Shown here in pieces: positions 1 through 4,976 of a stretch of 5,483 nt of DNA (the first letter of the stretch is position 1; each line of letters begins with the position of its first letter). The notes beneath the pieces are model-generated. The model was not told the DNA's origin. It searched no databases and saw only the letters and a list, made by a program, of their open reading frames with translations. This DNA comes from Planctomycetota bacterium (GTDB lineage: Bacteria; Planctomycetota; Phycisphaerae; Sedimentisphaerales; Anaerobacaceae). The DNA lies in contig QNBZ01000108.1 of assembly GCA_003644295.1 (NCBI GenBank), positions 1 to 5,483 on the forward strand, in the 5' to 3' direction. Made by a program: the position numbers and the translations under genes.

Positions 1-599
1 ACCGTTACTTCGTATATTTGATTTGGATTTGTGCCGGTCTGATTGCAGAGCTTTATAATCAATCCATTTATGCAGTTAATTATGACTTTTTGCAACTCGG
101 CTAATTTCTCGTCAGTTTCACCATAGCTGATTCTACTGATGACGTCGTCTCCGAATCGAGTTTGTGGATTTAACATAGCTTCCGTTGCCAGGCATTGGCC
201 GTCTGTCATACTAATCAATTTGGCAACGACGGTGGTTGTTCCGATATCGACCGCCAAGCCGAGTATTTTGTCGGCAGAATCGTTTTGCCGGTATTTTTTA
301 TATATGTCGGGCTGAAATGTGGTTTTTGTTTCGATGCCATCGGCGAGGATTTTCTGCTCAAATAATCTGGATGATGATGGGATTGTTACGGTCAGGTCGC
401 TATGGATATGGTACTGGCAAGCCAGTACCTGCCGTCCGCTCGGCTCAATGTTCACCACACATTTTCCACAGGTACCTTTGCCGCCGCAAACAGTATTTAA
501 TGTTATGCCAATCTGGCCGGTCGCTTCAAGAAGTGTCGCCCCTTCGTGGATTGAAACTTGCCTACCATCCGGCTTGAAAGTTACGTTGAAGTGCTTCAT
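1..599 (-). CDS. Ferredoxin-ASKHA corrinoid activator (RACo/RamA-like), C-terminus cut by window edge
   Basis: Reading leftwards from an ATG at 599-597 gives 199 uninterrupted codons to the window edge. An in-frame TAA (602-600) directly precedes the ATG, so this is the first possible start. Residues 1-75 look like a [2Fe-2S] ferredoxin domain: C38 GGKGT C44 GK C47 followed by C61 gives the four cluster ligands in the Cx5Cx2C spacing of reductive activators of corrinoid proteins. After a linker, LAVDIGTTTVVA (115-126) is the phosphate-binding loop of an ASKHA ATPase, and NPQTRFGDDVISR (about 140-152) is typical of the DUF4445/RACo family. Known members use ATP to drive electron transfer that reduces inactive Co(II) corrinoid to Co(I) in the corrinoid Fe-S protein or in methyltransferase corrinoid proteins. 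The full protein is usually about 600 residues, so roughly two thirds is missing. The partner corrinoid protein is not in the window, so RACo proper cannot be told from methyltransferase activators. It is cytoplasmic; no strong ribosome binding site is seen. Confidence 0.88.
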   Translation of the reverse strand, partial: MKHFNVTFKPDGRQVSIHEGATLLEATGQIGITLNTVCGGKGTCGKCVVNIEPSGRQVLACQYHIHSDLTVTIPSSSRLFEQKILADGIETKTTFQPDIYKKYRQNDSADKILGLAVDIGTTTVVAKLISMTDGQCLATEAMLNPQTRFGDDVISRISYGETDEKLAELQKVIINCINGLIIKLCNQTGTNPNQIYEVT

Positions 600-623
600 T
601 TACCGTATTATGATTAAACAACC

Positions 624-640
624 CCCAACATAAAGTTGGG
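624..640. other. Small perfect hairpin between basic-peptide gene and corrinoid activator
   Basis: CCCAAC (624-629) and GTTGGG (635-640) form a 6-bp stem with a 5-nt ATAAA loop. It sits between the stop of the 26-residue peptide gene and the start of the corrinoid activator, both on the minus strand. On that strand it is followed by GGGTTGTTTAATC, only a poor T-run, so it may be a weak terminator or attenuator or have no function. The stem is short. Confidence 0.35.
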
Positions 641-675
641 TGCTAAATGCTATTTACCCATTTATAATCTTATAA

Positions 676-756
676 TCAGCTTATTTTGTGTCGGACTTTC
701 CAGCGGGCACGTCTTTTTTTACTGCCCACTTTGCGTCTGCGTCTCGGTTTCGCCAT
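676..756 (-). CDS. 26-residue arginine/lysine-rich peptide, probably ribosome- or RNA-associated
   Basis: ATG (756-754) to TGA (678-676) encodes 26 residues, of which 14 are Lys or Arg, plus one His and one Trp. It begins MAKPRRRRKVG and its second half contains KKRRARWKVRHK. A strong Shine-Dalgarno GGAG (766-763) lies 6 nt before the ATG, and the AT-rich region further upstream contains a -10-like TATAAT on this strand. This length and composition match tiny ribosomal or ribosome-associated proteins: bTHX, bL37, and bacterial AURKAIP1/COX24-domain proteins (DUF1713), which share a K-rich core ending in RHKK. I favour an AURKAIP1/COX24-like peptide, but the sequence is too short to assign a family by eye. 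The ATG at 760-758 is in another frame and gives only 13 codons before a stop. It lies 76 nt upstream of the corrinoid activator on the same strand and may be its own transcript. Confidence 0.6.
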   Translation of the reverse strand: MAKPRRRRKVGSKKRRARWKVRHKIS

Positions 757-762
757 TCATTT

Positions 763-766
763 CTCC
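763..766 (-). promoter_or_regulatory. Shine-Dalgarno of the 26-residue basic peptide
   Basis: Read on the minus strand, GGAG is followed by a 6-nt spacer (AAATGA) and then ATGGCG. It is among the best-placed ribosome binding sites in the window. It supports translation of the basic peptide from 756 rather than from the out-of-frame ATG 4 nt upstream. Confidence 0.6.
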
Positions 767-823
767 ATAAACAGGCCAGAATCAATTATTCAAAATACTT
801 TCCAATATATTAACTTATATGGT

Positions 824-831
824 ATTATAAT
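824..831. promoter_or_regulatory. Overlapping back-to-back -10 elements in a divergent intergenic region
   Basis: TATTATAATG contains TATAAT on the plus strand (826-831) and, because the core is palindromic, TATAAT on the minus strand (829-824). It lies between the minus-strand basic peptide (start 756) and the plus-strand Cys-rich protein (start 896) in a very AT-rich stretch. Transcripts would have leaders of about 60 nt in each direction. No convincing -35 box is seen at 16-18 nt on either side, so this is a candidate only. Confidence 0.35.
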
Positions 832-884
832 GTTAATGTAAAGAGGATAAAAGGGTAAATTTTTGTTTTCTGTCAGTTTAGATT

Positions 885-890
885 GGGGTG
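885..890 (+). promoter_or_regulatory. Ribosome binding site deciding the ATG 896 start
   Basis: GGGGTG with a 5-nt spacer to ATG 896. The competing TTG start at 863 has AAGGG at 851-855 with a 7-nt spacer. ATG is preferred because the CxxCxxC motif then begins at residue 4. Confidence 0.5.
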
Positions 891-895
891 CAAAA

Positions 896-1204
896 ATGAT
901 TCAATGTAAAGATTGTGAACTCTGCGAGATTGGGCCAGACGGTAAAAGGACGTTCAAGTGCGACCCATTTTCCAATATCAAAGAGCCGGAGTGCATAGCT
1001 AAATGGCAGCTAATCCGTCTCGATATGCTGGTAGCGAGCTATCAGGGTATGCTCAAGTGGTATGGGAAGCTGGCACCTTTGCAGGATAAAATCTTCAAGT
1101 ATATGCAGCGAGAAATCGAGGATATAGACGAATCGGACCGCTGGAAACTCGATGAAGAAGAAGACGAACAGGACGAAGAGAACGACGATAAGCTGCCTTT
1201 GTAG
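896..1204 (+). CDS. Small Cys-rich protein with acidic C-terminal tail, function unknown
   Basis: 102 residues from ATG 896, chosen because GGGGTG (885-890) sits 5 nt upstream and the Cys motif then begins at the N-terminus (MIQCKDCELC). A TTG at 863 would add 11 residues and also has an AAGGG 7 nt upstream, so a longer form is not excluded. Cysteines at 4, 7, 10, 22 and 33 (CxxCxxC, then C, then C) suggest a zinc or Fe-S binding knuckle. The middle (about 34-80, AKWQLIRLDMLVASYQGMLK onward) reads as amphipathic helices. The last 20 or so residues are almost all Asp/Glu, with EEEDEQDEENDD. There is no signal peptide or membrane segment, so it is probably cytoplasmic. The style recalls small conserved hypothetical proteins of planctomycetes, but I cannot name a family. 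It is convergent with the YkgJ-like gene, 17 nt away. Confidence 0.75.
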   Translation: MIQCKDCELCEIGPDGKRTFKCDPFSNIKEPECIAKWQLIRLDMLVASYQGMLKWYGKLAPLQDKIFKYMQREIEDIDESDRWKLDEEEDEQDEENDDKLPL

Positions 1205-1221
1205 AACGATTTTCGACAGCA

Positions 1222-1587
1222 CTAATGCTTTGTTCTATCAAAACTATAGCCGCAGGTCTCAGGCGTTAGCAGTTCCGATTTGGTGCGTGGATATTTGCGA
1301 CAACTCGGAGGACGAAACCAGTAGATTTTGCATGTGCATTGGCCATTCTTGTCAATTCTTAAAAATGGACACGGATTCGGCAGCTTACAGCAGGCGCCGC
1401 AGCGTTTACAGGCGCCTTTACGGCCTTTGTCAACCGGTAAAATACTCGTTGCTATCCGTTTGAATTTAGTAGGCCAGGTATTCTTTGAGAAAAGTTTTGC
1501 TCCGATACCAACTATAGACATAAACAGACGGTTACCAATTTTTTTGAATTTATGCAATAAAATAATTCCGGGCACCGTCTCTATCAT
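1222..1587 (-). CDS. YkgJ-family cysteine-cluster protein (putative Zn/Fe-chelating domain)
   Basis: 121 residues from ATG 1587-1585. AGGTG (1598-1594 on the minus strand) lies 6 nt before this ATG. The GTG at 1596 that would add three residues is part of that ribosome binding site, so the shorter form is chosen. The C-terminal half carries nine cysteines: C60 KR C63 GA CC(66,67), C73, C84, C86, C96 and C112. The order CxxCGxCC, then CPFL, C-C, RPxxCRxYP and CGY is the signature of the YkgJ/UPF0153 family, proposed to bind zinc or iron. The family's biochemical role is unsettled. The N-terminal 50 residues are basic with two short hydrophobic stretches (about 5-11 and 21-33), too weak for a confident membrane anchor. 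It is convergent with the Cys-rich gene on its left and divergent from the ECF operon, with only 15 nt between start codons. Confidence 0.85.
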   Translation of the reverse strand: MIETVPGIILLHKFKKIGNRLFMSIVGIGAKLFSKNTWPTKFKRIATSILPVDKGRKGACKRCGACCKLPNPCPFLRIDKNGQCTCKIYWFRPPSCRKYPRTKSELLTPETCGYSFDRTKH

Positions 1588-1593
1588 AAGAAA

Positions 1594-1598
1594 CACCT
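1594..1598 (-). promoter_or_regulatory. Ribosome binding site of the YkgJ-like gene
   Basis: AGGTG on the minus strand, 6 nt before ATG 1587. It occupies the 15-nt gap between the two divergent start codons and overlaps the alternative GTG start, which argues for ATG 1587. Confidence 0.5.
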
Positions 1599-1602
1599 GA
1601 AT

Positions 1603-2133
1603 ATGGTGGAAAACGACCGATTAGCCCAGATAATAGTCGGCTGTAAGGACGGCAGCAATGAGAGCTTCTCGCTGTTGGTTGATATGTACGCAAGCCGATG
1701 CTTCGGCTATTTCTACCGGCTGACGGGCAACAGAGCTGTAAGCGATGATTTGCTCAGCGAACTGTTCGTCAGGTTGGTGAATAAAATCGGCTCTTTCAAG
1801 GGCGGCTCTTTTGAAGGCTGGCTGTTCAAAACGGCATCCAATATTTTCCACGACTACCTACGAAATAAACAACGACAGAAAAAGCTGCTTGAAGTTCAAA
1901 AAAAACAGTTTGAATCAAAATTGACAGAAACAAAACAATCCAACAATGAAACATTTGACAAATTGCAAATGCAACTCGGCAAACTGGACTCCGATACGAG
2001 AGAACTGATAATGCTGCGTTTTTACTCACAGGCCAGCTTTAAGGAAATAGCAGCGATACGGGCCGAGCCAATAGGAACAACGCTGTCGAAGCTGCACCGT
2101 GGGCTGAAAAAACTCCGAGAGCTAATGGAATAA
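1603..2133 (+). CDS. ECF-type RNA polymerase sigma factor
   Basis: 176 residues, the usual size for a minimal ECF (group 4) sigma factor with only regions 2 and 4. Region 2 spans about residues 20-92: the core-binding helix region ends DDLLSELFVRLV (48-59), and the -10 recognition part is FEGWLFKTASNIFHDYLRNK (70-89). A charged, Gln/Lys-rich linker runs about 93-124. Region 4 spans about 125-174: LDSDTRELIMLRFYSQASFKE then the helix-turn-helix with PIGTTLSKLHRGLKKLR (156-172), the -35 recognition helix. It directs core polymerase to a target regulon, usually including its own operon. It is first in a three-gene operon, followed 16 nt later by a membrane protein in the anti-sigma position. No good Shine-Dalgarno precedes ATG 1603, and its promoter must lie inside the divergent YkgJ-like gene. 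The ECF subgroup cannot be assigned by eye. Confidence 0.93.
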   Translation: MVENDRLAQIIVGCKDGSNESFSLLVDMYASRCFGYFYRLTGNRAVSDDLLSELFVRLVNKIGSFKGGSFEGWLFKTASNIFHDYLRNKQRQKKLLEVQKKQFESKLTETKQSNNETFDKLQMQLGKLDSDTRELIMLRFYSQASFKEIAAIRAEPIGTTLSKLHRGLKKLRELME

Positions 2134-2135
2134 TA

Positions 2136-2153
2136 ATGAATTTAGAATTATGA
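2136..2153 (+). other. Possible five-codon leader ORF overlapping the start of the membrane protein gene
   Basis: After the sigma TAA, ATG AAT TTA GAA TTA TGA runs from 2136 to 2153. Its TGA overlaps the ATG at 2150 as ATGA, an arrangement that can re-initiate ribosomes. The membrane protein gene has no clear Shine-Dalgarno of its own, which makes coupling attractive. The AT-rich sequence could equally be chance. Confidence 0.25.
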
Positions 2154-2632
2154 ATAGTCGAAACTGGGAAAATCCGGAACAGAGCTTTGAGGATGTGCAA
2201 AAGGCCGAGGAAATCCTTCGCAAGCACCCTGCGCCTGAGCCGAACAAAGAGCTTATAGCTAATATAAAAGCGGAAATCACAGCGGCTCTGCTGCGCAGGC
2301 AATCGAATACCTACAAACGGATAATTTACAAGGCGGCGGCTGTTGCCGCTGCGCTTATTATCATAATGGCCATAGGGCTAAAAGTGTTTGAAAAAAACGG
2401 GGGTGAGAATGAAAGTGTTATCGCCACCTCGATAATCCCTGAAGCAATATGGGAAAGCGATTGCTTGGCTGACGATGACACAAACCTGACAATTCTGAAC
2501 GCTGAAATCGAACAAATTCAGGCGGAAATAATCGCACTGCAGTTCGGTGACAATGGCGATAACGGCAGCGGAGCTATAACAGAGCTGGAAATGAAACTGA
2601 TAGAAATTAACAGCGATTTTTGGAAAGGGTAA
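2150..2632 (+). CDS. Single-pass membrane protein, putative anti-sigma factor
   Basis: 160 residues. Residues 1-57 are hydrophilic and helical (PEPNKELIANIKAEITAALL at 29-48), ending in a basic patch (K56, R57, K61). One transmembrane helix follows at about 59-80 (KAAAVAAALIIIMAIGLKVF core), so the N-terminus should be cytoplasmic and the last 80 residues periplasmic. The outer part is acidic, with a predicted helix around LNAEIEQIQAEIIALQF, a Gly/Asn/Asp linker, and a second helix ending SDFWKG. The anti-sigma role is inferred from position directly after an ECF sigma gene and from topology like that of RseA-type anti-sigmas. The zinc anti-sigma HxxxCxxC motif is absent; the single Cys is periplasmic. 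The next gene starts 4 nt after its stop, so the two are probably translationally coupled. Confidence 0.72.
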   Translation: MNSRNWENPEQSFEDVQKAEEILRKHPAPEPNKELIANIKAEITAALLRRQSNTYKRIIYKAAAVAAALIIIMAIGLKVFEKNGGENESVIATSIIPEAIWESDCLADDDTNLTILNAEIEQIQAEIIALQFGDNGDNGSGAITELEMKLIEINSDFWKG

Positions 2633-2636
2633 AGAA

Positions 2637-3299
2637 ATGAAAACTAATTATGGAAAAATTTGGGTTCTGACAATGACAATACTAATAACACTATCCACTC
2701 TGCCCTGTCTGGCTGTTGAGAAAAAAGCAGGAGACATCTGGATGCAAGAGAAGCCAAGACACAATAAGCAGCCCGTTGGTGGACAAGGGAAAATGAGGAG
2801 AATGCTCGAAAGGCATTCCGAATATCTCGAATGGCTGGAGAAAAATTATCCCGATAAGGCAAAAGAACTCGCTGAACTCAAAGATACAGAACCACAACTC
2901 TACAGGAGAATGGTATATCTTGGGCTAAAAAAGTACGGCCAAATAGCAAGGGCGGAAAAAGAAAATCCGGAACTGGCAAAAGTTCTTATCAAAGATATGG
3001 AACTCAAGATGGAACGAAATGAACTGCTTAGAAAAATCAGGAGCGCAGCCGATGATGACGAGAAAAAAGAGCTAATCGAAGATTTGGAAAAGGTAATCAG
3101 CGACAGGTTTGATTTGATTGTAAAGCGTAAGCAAATGGAATACGAACGGCTGCGCAAGGAACTCAAAAAGCTGGAAAAAGAAGTCAGAAAAAACGAAGAT
3201 GAGGTCGAGAAGTGGAAAGATTCCGAATTCAAAAATGAAAATGTGAAGGCACGAGTTGAAGAGTTAGTGAGTCGAGCTGATAAATTCAGATGGGAGTAG
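2637..3299 (+). CDS. Secreted, highly charged coiled-coil protein of the ECF operon
   Basis: 220 residues from ATG 2637; AAGGG (2625-2629) inside the end of the upstream gene serves as ribosome binding site. Residues 1-26 are a Sec signal peptide: basic start, hydrophobic core WVLTMTILITLSTL, and a likely cut after C24-L25-A26. The Cys does not fit a lipobox. The mature part is almost entirely helical and rich in Glu, Lys and Arg, with repeated blocks such as LEWLEKNYPDKAKELAEL and a long heptad region at about 150-195 (YERLRKELKKLEKEVRK). It has no Cys after cleavage and no catalytic motif. The size, secretion and helical charge pattern loosely recall CpxP/Spy/ZraP-type periplasmic sensor-chaperones that act with envelope-stress regulators, but the LTxxQ motif is not seen. 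Coiled-coil proteins beside ECF sigma genes are common in planctomycetes. A role as sensor input or negative feedback on the membrane protein is inference. Confidence 0.75.
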   Translation: MKTNYGKIWVLTMTILITLSTLPCLAVEKKAGDIWMQEKPRHNKQPVGGQGKMRRMLERHSEYLEWLEKNYPDKAKELAELKDTEPQLYRRMVYLGLKKYGQIARAEKENPELAKVLIKDMELKMERNELLRKIRSAADDDEKKELIEDLEKVISDRFDLIVKRKQMEYERLRKELKKLEKEVRKNEDEVEKWKDSEFKNENVKARVEELVSRADKFRWE

Positions 3300-3303
3300 T
3301 TAA

Positions 3304-3414
3304 TTGATTATTGATTATTGATTATTGATTATTGATTAATGATTATCGATTATTGATTATCGATTATTGATTATCGATTATTGATTATCGATTATTGATT
3401 ATTGATTATTGATT
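3304..3414. repeat. Heptanucleotide tandem array, 15 units plus a partial, with 14-bp higher-order pattern
   Basis: Fifteen perfectly phased 7-bp units run from 3304 to 3408, followed by a partial TTGATT (3409-3414). Units 1-5 are TTGATTA, unit 6 is ATGATTA, units 7-13 alternate TCGATTA and TTGATTA, and units 14-15 return to TTGATTA. The central block is therefore three copies of a 14-bp repeat plus a half. The array starts 4 nt after the stop of the coiled-coil gene and ends in a GC hairpin. It lies between convergent operons. It resembles the short tandem heptamer repeats known from cyanobacteria and planctomycetes. No protein-binding role can be read directly. Confidence 0.92.
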
Positions 3415-3428
3415 CCGCCGAAGGCGGA
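3414..3428. terminator. GC-rich hairpin at the end of the heptamer array, possible bidirectional terminator
   Basis: TCCGCC (3414-3419) and GGCGGA (3423-3428) form a 6-bp stem with a GAA loop (TTC on the other strand). It lies between the plus-strand ECF operon and the minus-strand PEP-CTERM operon. The T-run on the plus strand (TTTTT, 3441-3445) starts 12 nt after the stem, too far for a classical intrinsic terminator, and none follows on the minus strand. A terminator role is therefore tentative. Confidence 0.4.
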
Positions 3429-3445
3429 TTGATCCAACAATTTTT

Positions 3446-3480
3446 AACTTCGCTATTCTAACTTCGTACTTCGTCCTTCT
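3446..3480. repeat. Short ACTTCG-containing degenerate repeat between the convergent operons
   Basis: AACTTCG (3446-3452), AACTTCG (3460-3466) and ACTTCG (3468-3473) recur with irregular spacing just downstream of the last PEP-CTERM gene. On the minus strand this reads as CGAAGT repeats. The remainder of the 3300-3480 gap has no coding potential on either strand. Confidence 0.45.
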
Positions 3481-4287
3481 TTACGCTCTGCGTTTCCTCA
3501 ACAAACTCATAGTGCCAATGCACAGCAGCGCAATCGTCGCCGGCTCTGGAACTGTGGCAAACTCTATGCAGTTGCAGTACTCTATCAGCAGGCCGTATTC
3601 AAACTCATCGCTGTCGACAGTCATAGTCGGCAATGCCGGCCCGGACAGTCCATCTTTGATGTTGATGACCGAAACCTCAAGCTCGTAGGTATGATTGGGG
3701 TCCATAAGGCCAGGAGACCACGAAGTTGTATCCATCGAGACAGGGACTTCTTCATAGAGGTCTTTATCCTCAACAGTGTCCCAGACCCACATGCCTATGG
3801 CATTTGCGTCACTGCTACCCACAGTCCACTCGAATGTCGGGTTAGTACTGATGCCCGTCTGGCCGTTATAAGCCGGGTAGGTAAAATCGACTGGGTTTGC
3901 CGGCTCGGAAAGGTCGGCGTAGTTTAAGGTAACGGTACAGAGCACCGTGTCGTCGCTCTTTTCGAAACTGAACACGTAATCGCCGGTCGGGTAGTCGGCC
4001 CGCAAGTCCGCGAGCGTGGAATAGTCCGTCGACGATTCGTATTCCCAATCTCCACTGTCTTCGTAGATAGTTTTGGTTGTCCCGCCAGGCAAGGTTATGT
4101 CGATGTGATGCAGGCTATCCTTATTGGCAATGTCCACCCATATTTCAAATTCCCAGGGGTTGGTGTCTGGTGTCCCATCCGTATAATCCTTACAGGAGTC
4201 AATATAAATCCCTTCAATGTCGAGTGCTGCCTGAACTGTGCCAGCGGCAAACAGCACACATAAACTCATCCAAAAAATCTTTTTCAT
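3481..4287 (-). CDS. PEP-CTERM exported protein with Fn3/Ig-like domain
   Basis: 268 residues from ATG 4287-4285. AAGGA lies 8 nt upstream (4300-4296), and the Sec signal peptide MKKIFWMSLCVLFAAGTVQA begins exactly there. The open frame extends 33 codons further, but that stretch lacks a signal and runs into the neighbouring gene. A cut after A20 leaves ALDIEG. The C-terminus is a PEP-CTERM sorting signal: VPEP (246-249), hydrophobic helix ATIALLCIGTMSLL, then RKRR. The middle has two beta-rich segments. The second (about 130-215) carries NPVDFTYPAYNGQTG, NPTFEW and HTYELEVSV, typical of Fn3/Ig-like folds that start FxxPxxG. PEP-CTERM proteins are exported, cut and anchored by an exosortase, usually at the outer surface in exopolysaccharide-producing bacteria. 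There is no catalytic motif, so a surface or adhesive role is likely. It is third in a tandem of PEP-CTERM genes, 46 nt after the second. Confidence 0.88.
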   Translation of the reverse strand: MKKIFWMSLCVLFAAGTVQAALDIEGIYIDSCKDYTDGTPDTNPWEFEIWVDIANKDSLHHIDITLPGGTTKTIYEDSGDWEYESSTDYSTLADLRADYPTGDYVFSFEKSDDTVLCTVTLNYADLSEPANPVDFTYPAYNGQTGISTNPTFEWTVGSSDANAIGMWVWDTVEDKDLYEEVPVSMDTTSWSPGLMDPNHTYELEVSVINIKDGLSGPALPTMTVDSDEFEYGLLIEYCNCIEFATVPEPATIALLCIGTMSLLRKRRA

Positions 4288-4295
4288 ATCTGTTT

Positions 4296-4300
4296 TCCTT
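4296..4300 (-). promoter_or_regulatory. Ribosome binding site fixing the start of the Fn3-type PEP-CTERM gene
   Basis: AAGGA on the minus strand, 8 nt before ATG 4287, in the 46-nt gap after the preceding gene. It rules in favour of the short form starting at the signal peptide over the upstream start at 4386, which would overlap the preceding gene by 53 nt. Confidence 0.5.
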
Positions 4301-4333
4301 TCAAAATCGACAAATTCACCATGATTCATTTTT

Positions 4334-4972
4334 CTATTTGCGTTTTCTGCGAAGCAATACCAGAGAGCCGAGGCCGAGCAGCGCAATCATTGCCGGCTCT
4401 GGGGCGCCTGCTGCTATGGGAGTGTCTGGTTCTGTTTCGTATCCGTATCCATATAGAATAAGCCAACCCTCTCCGGGGTCACCAGACAGGTCAATGCTAA
4501 TCTCTGCCCAGCCCCAATGTGTATCCGGTCCGATATGAAAGGAAAAGCCCACATAACCGCGGGTTTCGTCGAGAAATTCACCTCCCTCAATCGGTGGCCC
4601 ACCCCACTCCATCCAGTAACCAGCCTTTGTGTATCCATTAAGATTACCGGAAGCAGGGCCAATCAGCTCATCTGATGCAAAACGTTTGGATACGATACAT
4701 CCATTTTCATCCTCAGACGATACGATACCAGCTGAGCCAGCAGAGGCCTGCCTGACAATAGCGTCCCATGCGAAAATGCTGTTAACCGAGTAGCCGAACC
4801 ACGCAAGGTTGATGTCGAACGTGCCGTCTCCATCGATACTAAAGCTTGTTCCGTTCTCATTGTCGGAGATAGCCCATTCGCCGGTGAATGTCTGTACAGG
4901 GATGGCAGCCAATGGGCTGCTGACGACCAGAATAAGTCCAATTACAACACAAATCATCAGTAACTTTTTCAT
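4334..4972 (-). CDS. PEP-CTERM exported protein of the THxGW / YxYE family
   Basis: 212 residues from ATG 4972-4970. Residues 1-23 form a Sec signal peptide (MKKLLMICVVIGLILVV, cut near PLAA). The C-terminus has APEP (190-193), the hydrophobic AMIALLGLGSLVLL and RRKRK. The ectodomain is beta-rich and aromatic. Just before the anchor it carries RGYVGFSF, DTHWGWAEISI and YGYGYETEPDTPIAAG. This RGYxGF / THxGWxxI / YxYExxPxxPIxAG pattern recurs in many planctomycete and other PEP-CTERM proteins, whose function is unknown. AAAGGA (4988-4983) lies 10 nt upstream, inside the end of the preceding gene, whose stop is only 4 nt from this start, so the two are translationally coupled. Two Cys remain in the precursor: one in the signal peptide and one near residue 91. 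Confidence 0.9.
   Translation of the reverse strand: MKKLLMICVVIGLILVVSSPLAAIPVQTFTGEWAISDNENGTSFSIDGDGTFDINLAWFGYSVNSIFAWDAIVRQASAGSAGIVSSEDENGCIVSKRFASDELIGPASGNLNGYTKAGYWMEWGGPPIEGGEFLDETRGYVGFSFHIGPDTHWGWAEISIDLSGDPGEGWLILYGYGYETEPDTPIAAGAPEPAMIALLGLGSLVLLRRKRK
4367..4403 (-). repeat. 37-nt exact direct repeat, copy 1 (PEP-CTERM tail of the second gene)
   Basis: This 37-nt stretch, encoding PEPAMIALLGLG, is identical base for base to 5043-5079 in the preceding gene. A further 13 nt on the low-coordinate side match with four mismatches, so about 46 of 50 nt agree. The rest of the two genes shows no visible similarity. Confidence 0.9.
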
Positions 4973-4976
4973 AGTT

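Noticed and set aside
236..633. Two overlapping plus-strand open frames of about 100 codons
   Set aside because: They are antisense to the corrinoid activator, whose motifs are unmistakable, and their proteins have no recognisable features.
1152..1600. Plus-strand open frames across the YkgJ-like gene
   Set aside because: They lie antisense to the nine-cysteine YkgJ signature and have no ribosome binding site or motif.
2697..2717. Lipoprotein signal in the coiled-coil protein (Cys at residue 24)
   Set aside because: The residues before the Cys (STLP) do not fit a lipobox; a signal peptidase I site after CLA fits better.
2900..3232. Minus-strand open frame rich in Ser and Phe
   Set aside because: It is the antisense image of the Glu/Lys-rich coiled-coil gene; the composition is a codon artefact.
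3304..3414. CRISPR array or plasmid-type iterons
   Set aside because: Units are 7 bp with no spacers, and no cas or replication initiator gene is nearby.
3414..3428. Strong intrinsic terminator with UUCG loop
   Set aside because: The base pairing leaves a TTC triloop rather than a UUCG tetraloop, and there is no adjacent T-run on either strand, so only a tentative terminator is reported.
4288..4386. N-terminal extension of the Fn3-type PEP-CTERM protein
   Set aside because: The signal peptide starts at 4287 with AAGGA upstream; the extension would overlap the preceding gene and bury the signal.
4077..4538. Plus-strand open frame spanning two PEP-CTERM genes
   Set aside because: It is antisense to two genes with clear signal peptides and sorting signals.
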